NCBI GenBank assembly: GCA_958448635.1
Contig: CAUDEQ010000083.1
Location: 1-7,153, forward strand
Source: an uncultured Bacillota bacterium
Lineage (GTDB): Bacteria > Bacillota > Clostridia > Peptostreptococcales > Anaerovoracaceae
Direction of reading: 5' to 3'
Length of the DNA: 7,153 bases
This document shows positions 7,016-7,153 of this stretch, piece by piece (position 1 is the stretch's first letter; the number at the start of each line of letters is the position of its first letter). Both the position numbers and the translations under genes were made by a program. A model generated the notes under the pieces. It was given only the letters and a program-made list of their open reading frames with translations. It had not been told where the DNA came from and did no database searches.

Positions 7016-7024
7016 ATTATATCA
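7016..7024 (-). promoter_or_regulatory. Extended -10 promoter candidate
   Basis: The minus strand reads TGATATAAT, a perfect TGnTATAAT extended -10 (TG at 7024-7023, TATAAT at 7021-7016). The -35 position, 17 bases upstream (AATACA, 7044-7039), is poor, which is acceptable for extended -10 promoters. Transcription would start near 7009 and run into the terminator at 6947-6908. Confidence 0.45.
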
Positions 7025-7029
7025 TTGAC

Positions 7030-7045
7030 AAATACTTATGTATTT
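7030..7045. repeat. Perfect 16-base inverted repeat, operator-like
   Basis: AAATAC-TTAT-GTATTT is a perfect dyad with 6-base arms and a 4-base centre. It covers the -35 position and upstream spacer of the extended -10 promoter candidate, where a repressor site would be expected. It does not match an operator I can name, and in A/T-rich DNA a dyad of this size could be chance. Confidence 0.4.
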
Positions 7046-7070
7046 TATTCGTTTCAGACCGTTATATCGA

Positions 7071-7153
7071 TTAAGCCTCCATAGCCTTTTCAGCAGCGGC
7101 CTTATCAGCAGCTCTTGCTTCCAGAACAGCCTGATATTCCTCTTCTGTCATTT
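7071..7153 (-). CDS. C-terminal end of an unidentified protein, 5' part outside the window
   Basis: An open frame enters from the right edge and ends at TAA 7073-7071. The visible residues are MTEEEYQAVLEARAADKAA followed by AEKAMEA. The tail is Ala/Glu/Lys-rich and likely alpha-helical. An in-frame ATG at 7151-7149 is present, but only two bases upstream of it are visible, so it may be an internal methionine; a 26-residue protein is possible but less likely. The coding-like composition, the stop, and a strong terminator 124 bases downstream in the same orientation support a real gene end. No family can be assigned from so few residues. Confidence 0.5.
   Translation of the reverse strand, partial: MTEEEYQAVLEARAADKAAAEKAMEA

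Noticed and set aside
7025..7065. TTGACA (7025-7030) as a plus-strand promoter
   Set aside because: No -10 lies 16-18 bases downstream and there is no plus-strand gene to serve. The match is probably chance in A/T-rich DNA.
6795..7070. A known Mg2+ riboswitch (M-box or similar) ahead of the CNNM/CorC gene
   Set aside because: The segment between the promoter candidate and the start codon is only about 38 bases, and the upstream structured part is too short and lacks the multi-helix layout of known Mg2+ sensors.
1..7153. CRISPR arrays, insertion sequences, tRNA or rRNA genes, defence or phage genes
   Set aside because: I saw no periodic repeats, no transposase-like reading frames, no terminal inverted repeats around genes and no cloverleaf-like sequence; the window is fully accounted for by housekeeping genes and one intergenic region.

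Overview
The window is a compact block of bacterial housekeeping genes. Every gene I can support lies on the minus strand. Several features point to a low-to-mid GC Bacillota, probably a Clostridia-type anaerobe: strong AGGAGG-type ribosome binding sites, a SecA with the C-terminal zinc-binding tail, frequent AGA/AGG and ATA codons, and A/T-rich intergenic DNA with TATAAT-like promoters and U-tailed terminators. The genus cannot be fixed from this sequence; a relative of the Eubacteriales/Anaerovoracaceae is only a guess.

Layout in the direction of transcription, from high to low coordinates. (1) 7153-7071 holds the last codons of an unidentified gene that runs off the window. (2) 7070-6801 is the only substantial non-coding stretch, about 270 bases. 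It carries an A/T-rich dyad, an extended -10 promoter candidate, a short structured segment ending in a strong rho-independent terminator, a second A/T-rich inverted repeat, and a probable sigma-A promoter for the operon. (3) 6794-5484 encodes a CNNM/CorC-type membrane protein (DUF21, two CBS domains, CorC_HlyC domain). (4) 5493-2716 encodes SecA, overlapping the previous gene by 10 bases. (5) 2642-1520 encodes peptide chain release factor 2. It is interrupted by an in-frame TGA at codon 26, which is the classic programmed +1 frameshift. (6) 1511-1 encodes the first 503 residues of the RNA-binding protein Tex; its C-terminal part lies outside the window.

The four complete or near-complete genes look like one operon. 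Gaps are -10, 73 and 8 bases, two of the ribosome binding sites sit inside the preceding coding sequence, and I see no terminator between the genes. The products serve protein export (SecA), translation termination (RF2), RNA-linked or transcription-linked homeostasis (Tex) and, probably, membrane ion homeostasis (the CBS protein). secA next to prfB is a familiar Bacillota arrangement.

I do not see a defence system, mobile element or CRISPR array. The points most worth a second look are the RF2 frameshift site, whose Shine-Dalgarno-like stimulator departs from the usual sequence and register, and the roughly 100-base promoter-hairpin-terminator unit at about 7009-6908, which could be a small RNA or an attenuated leader.
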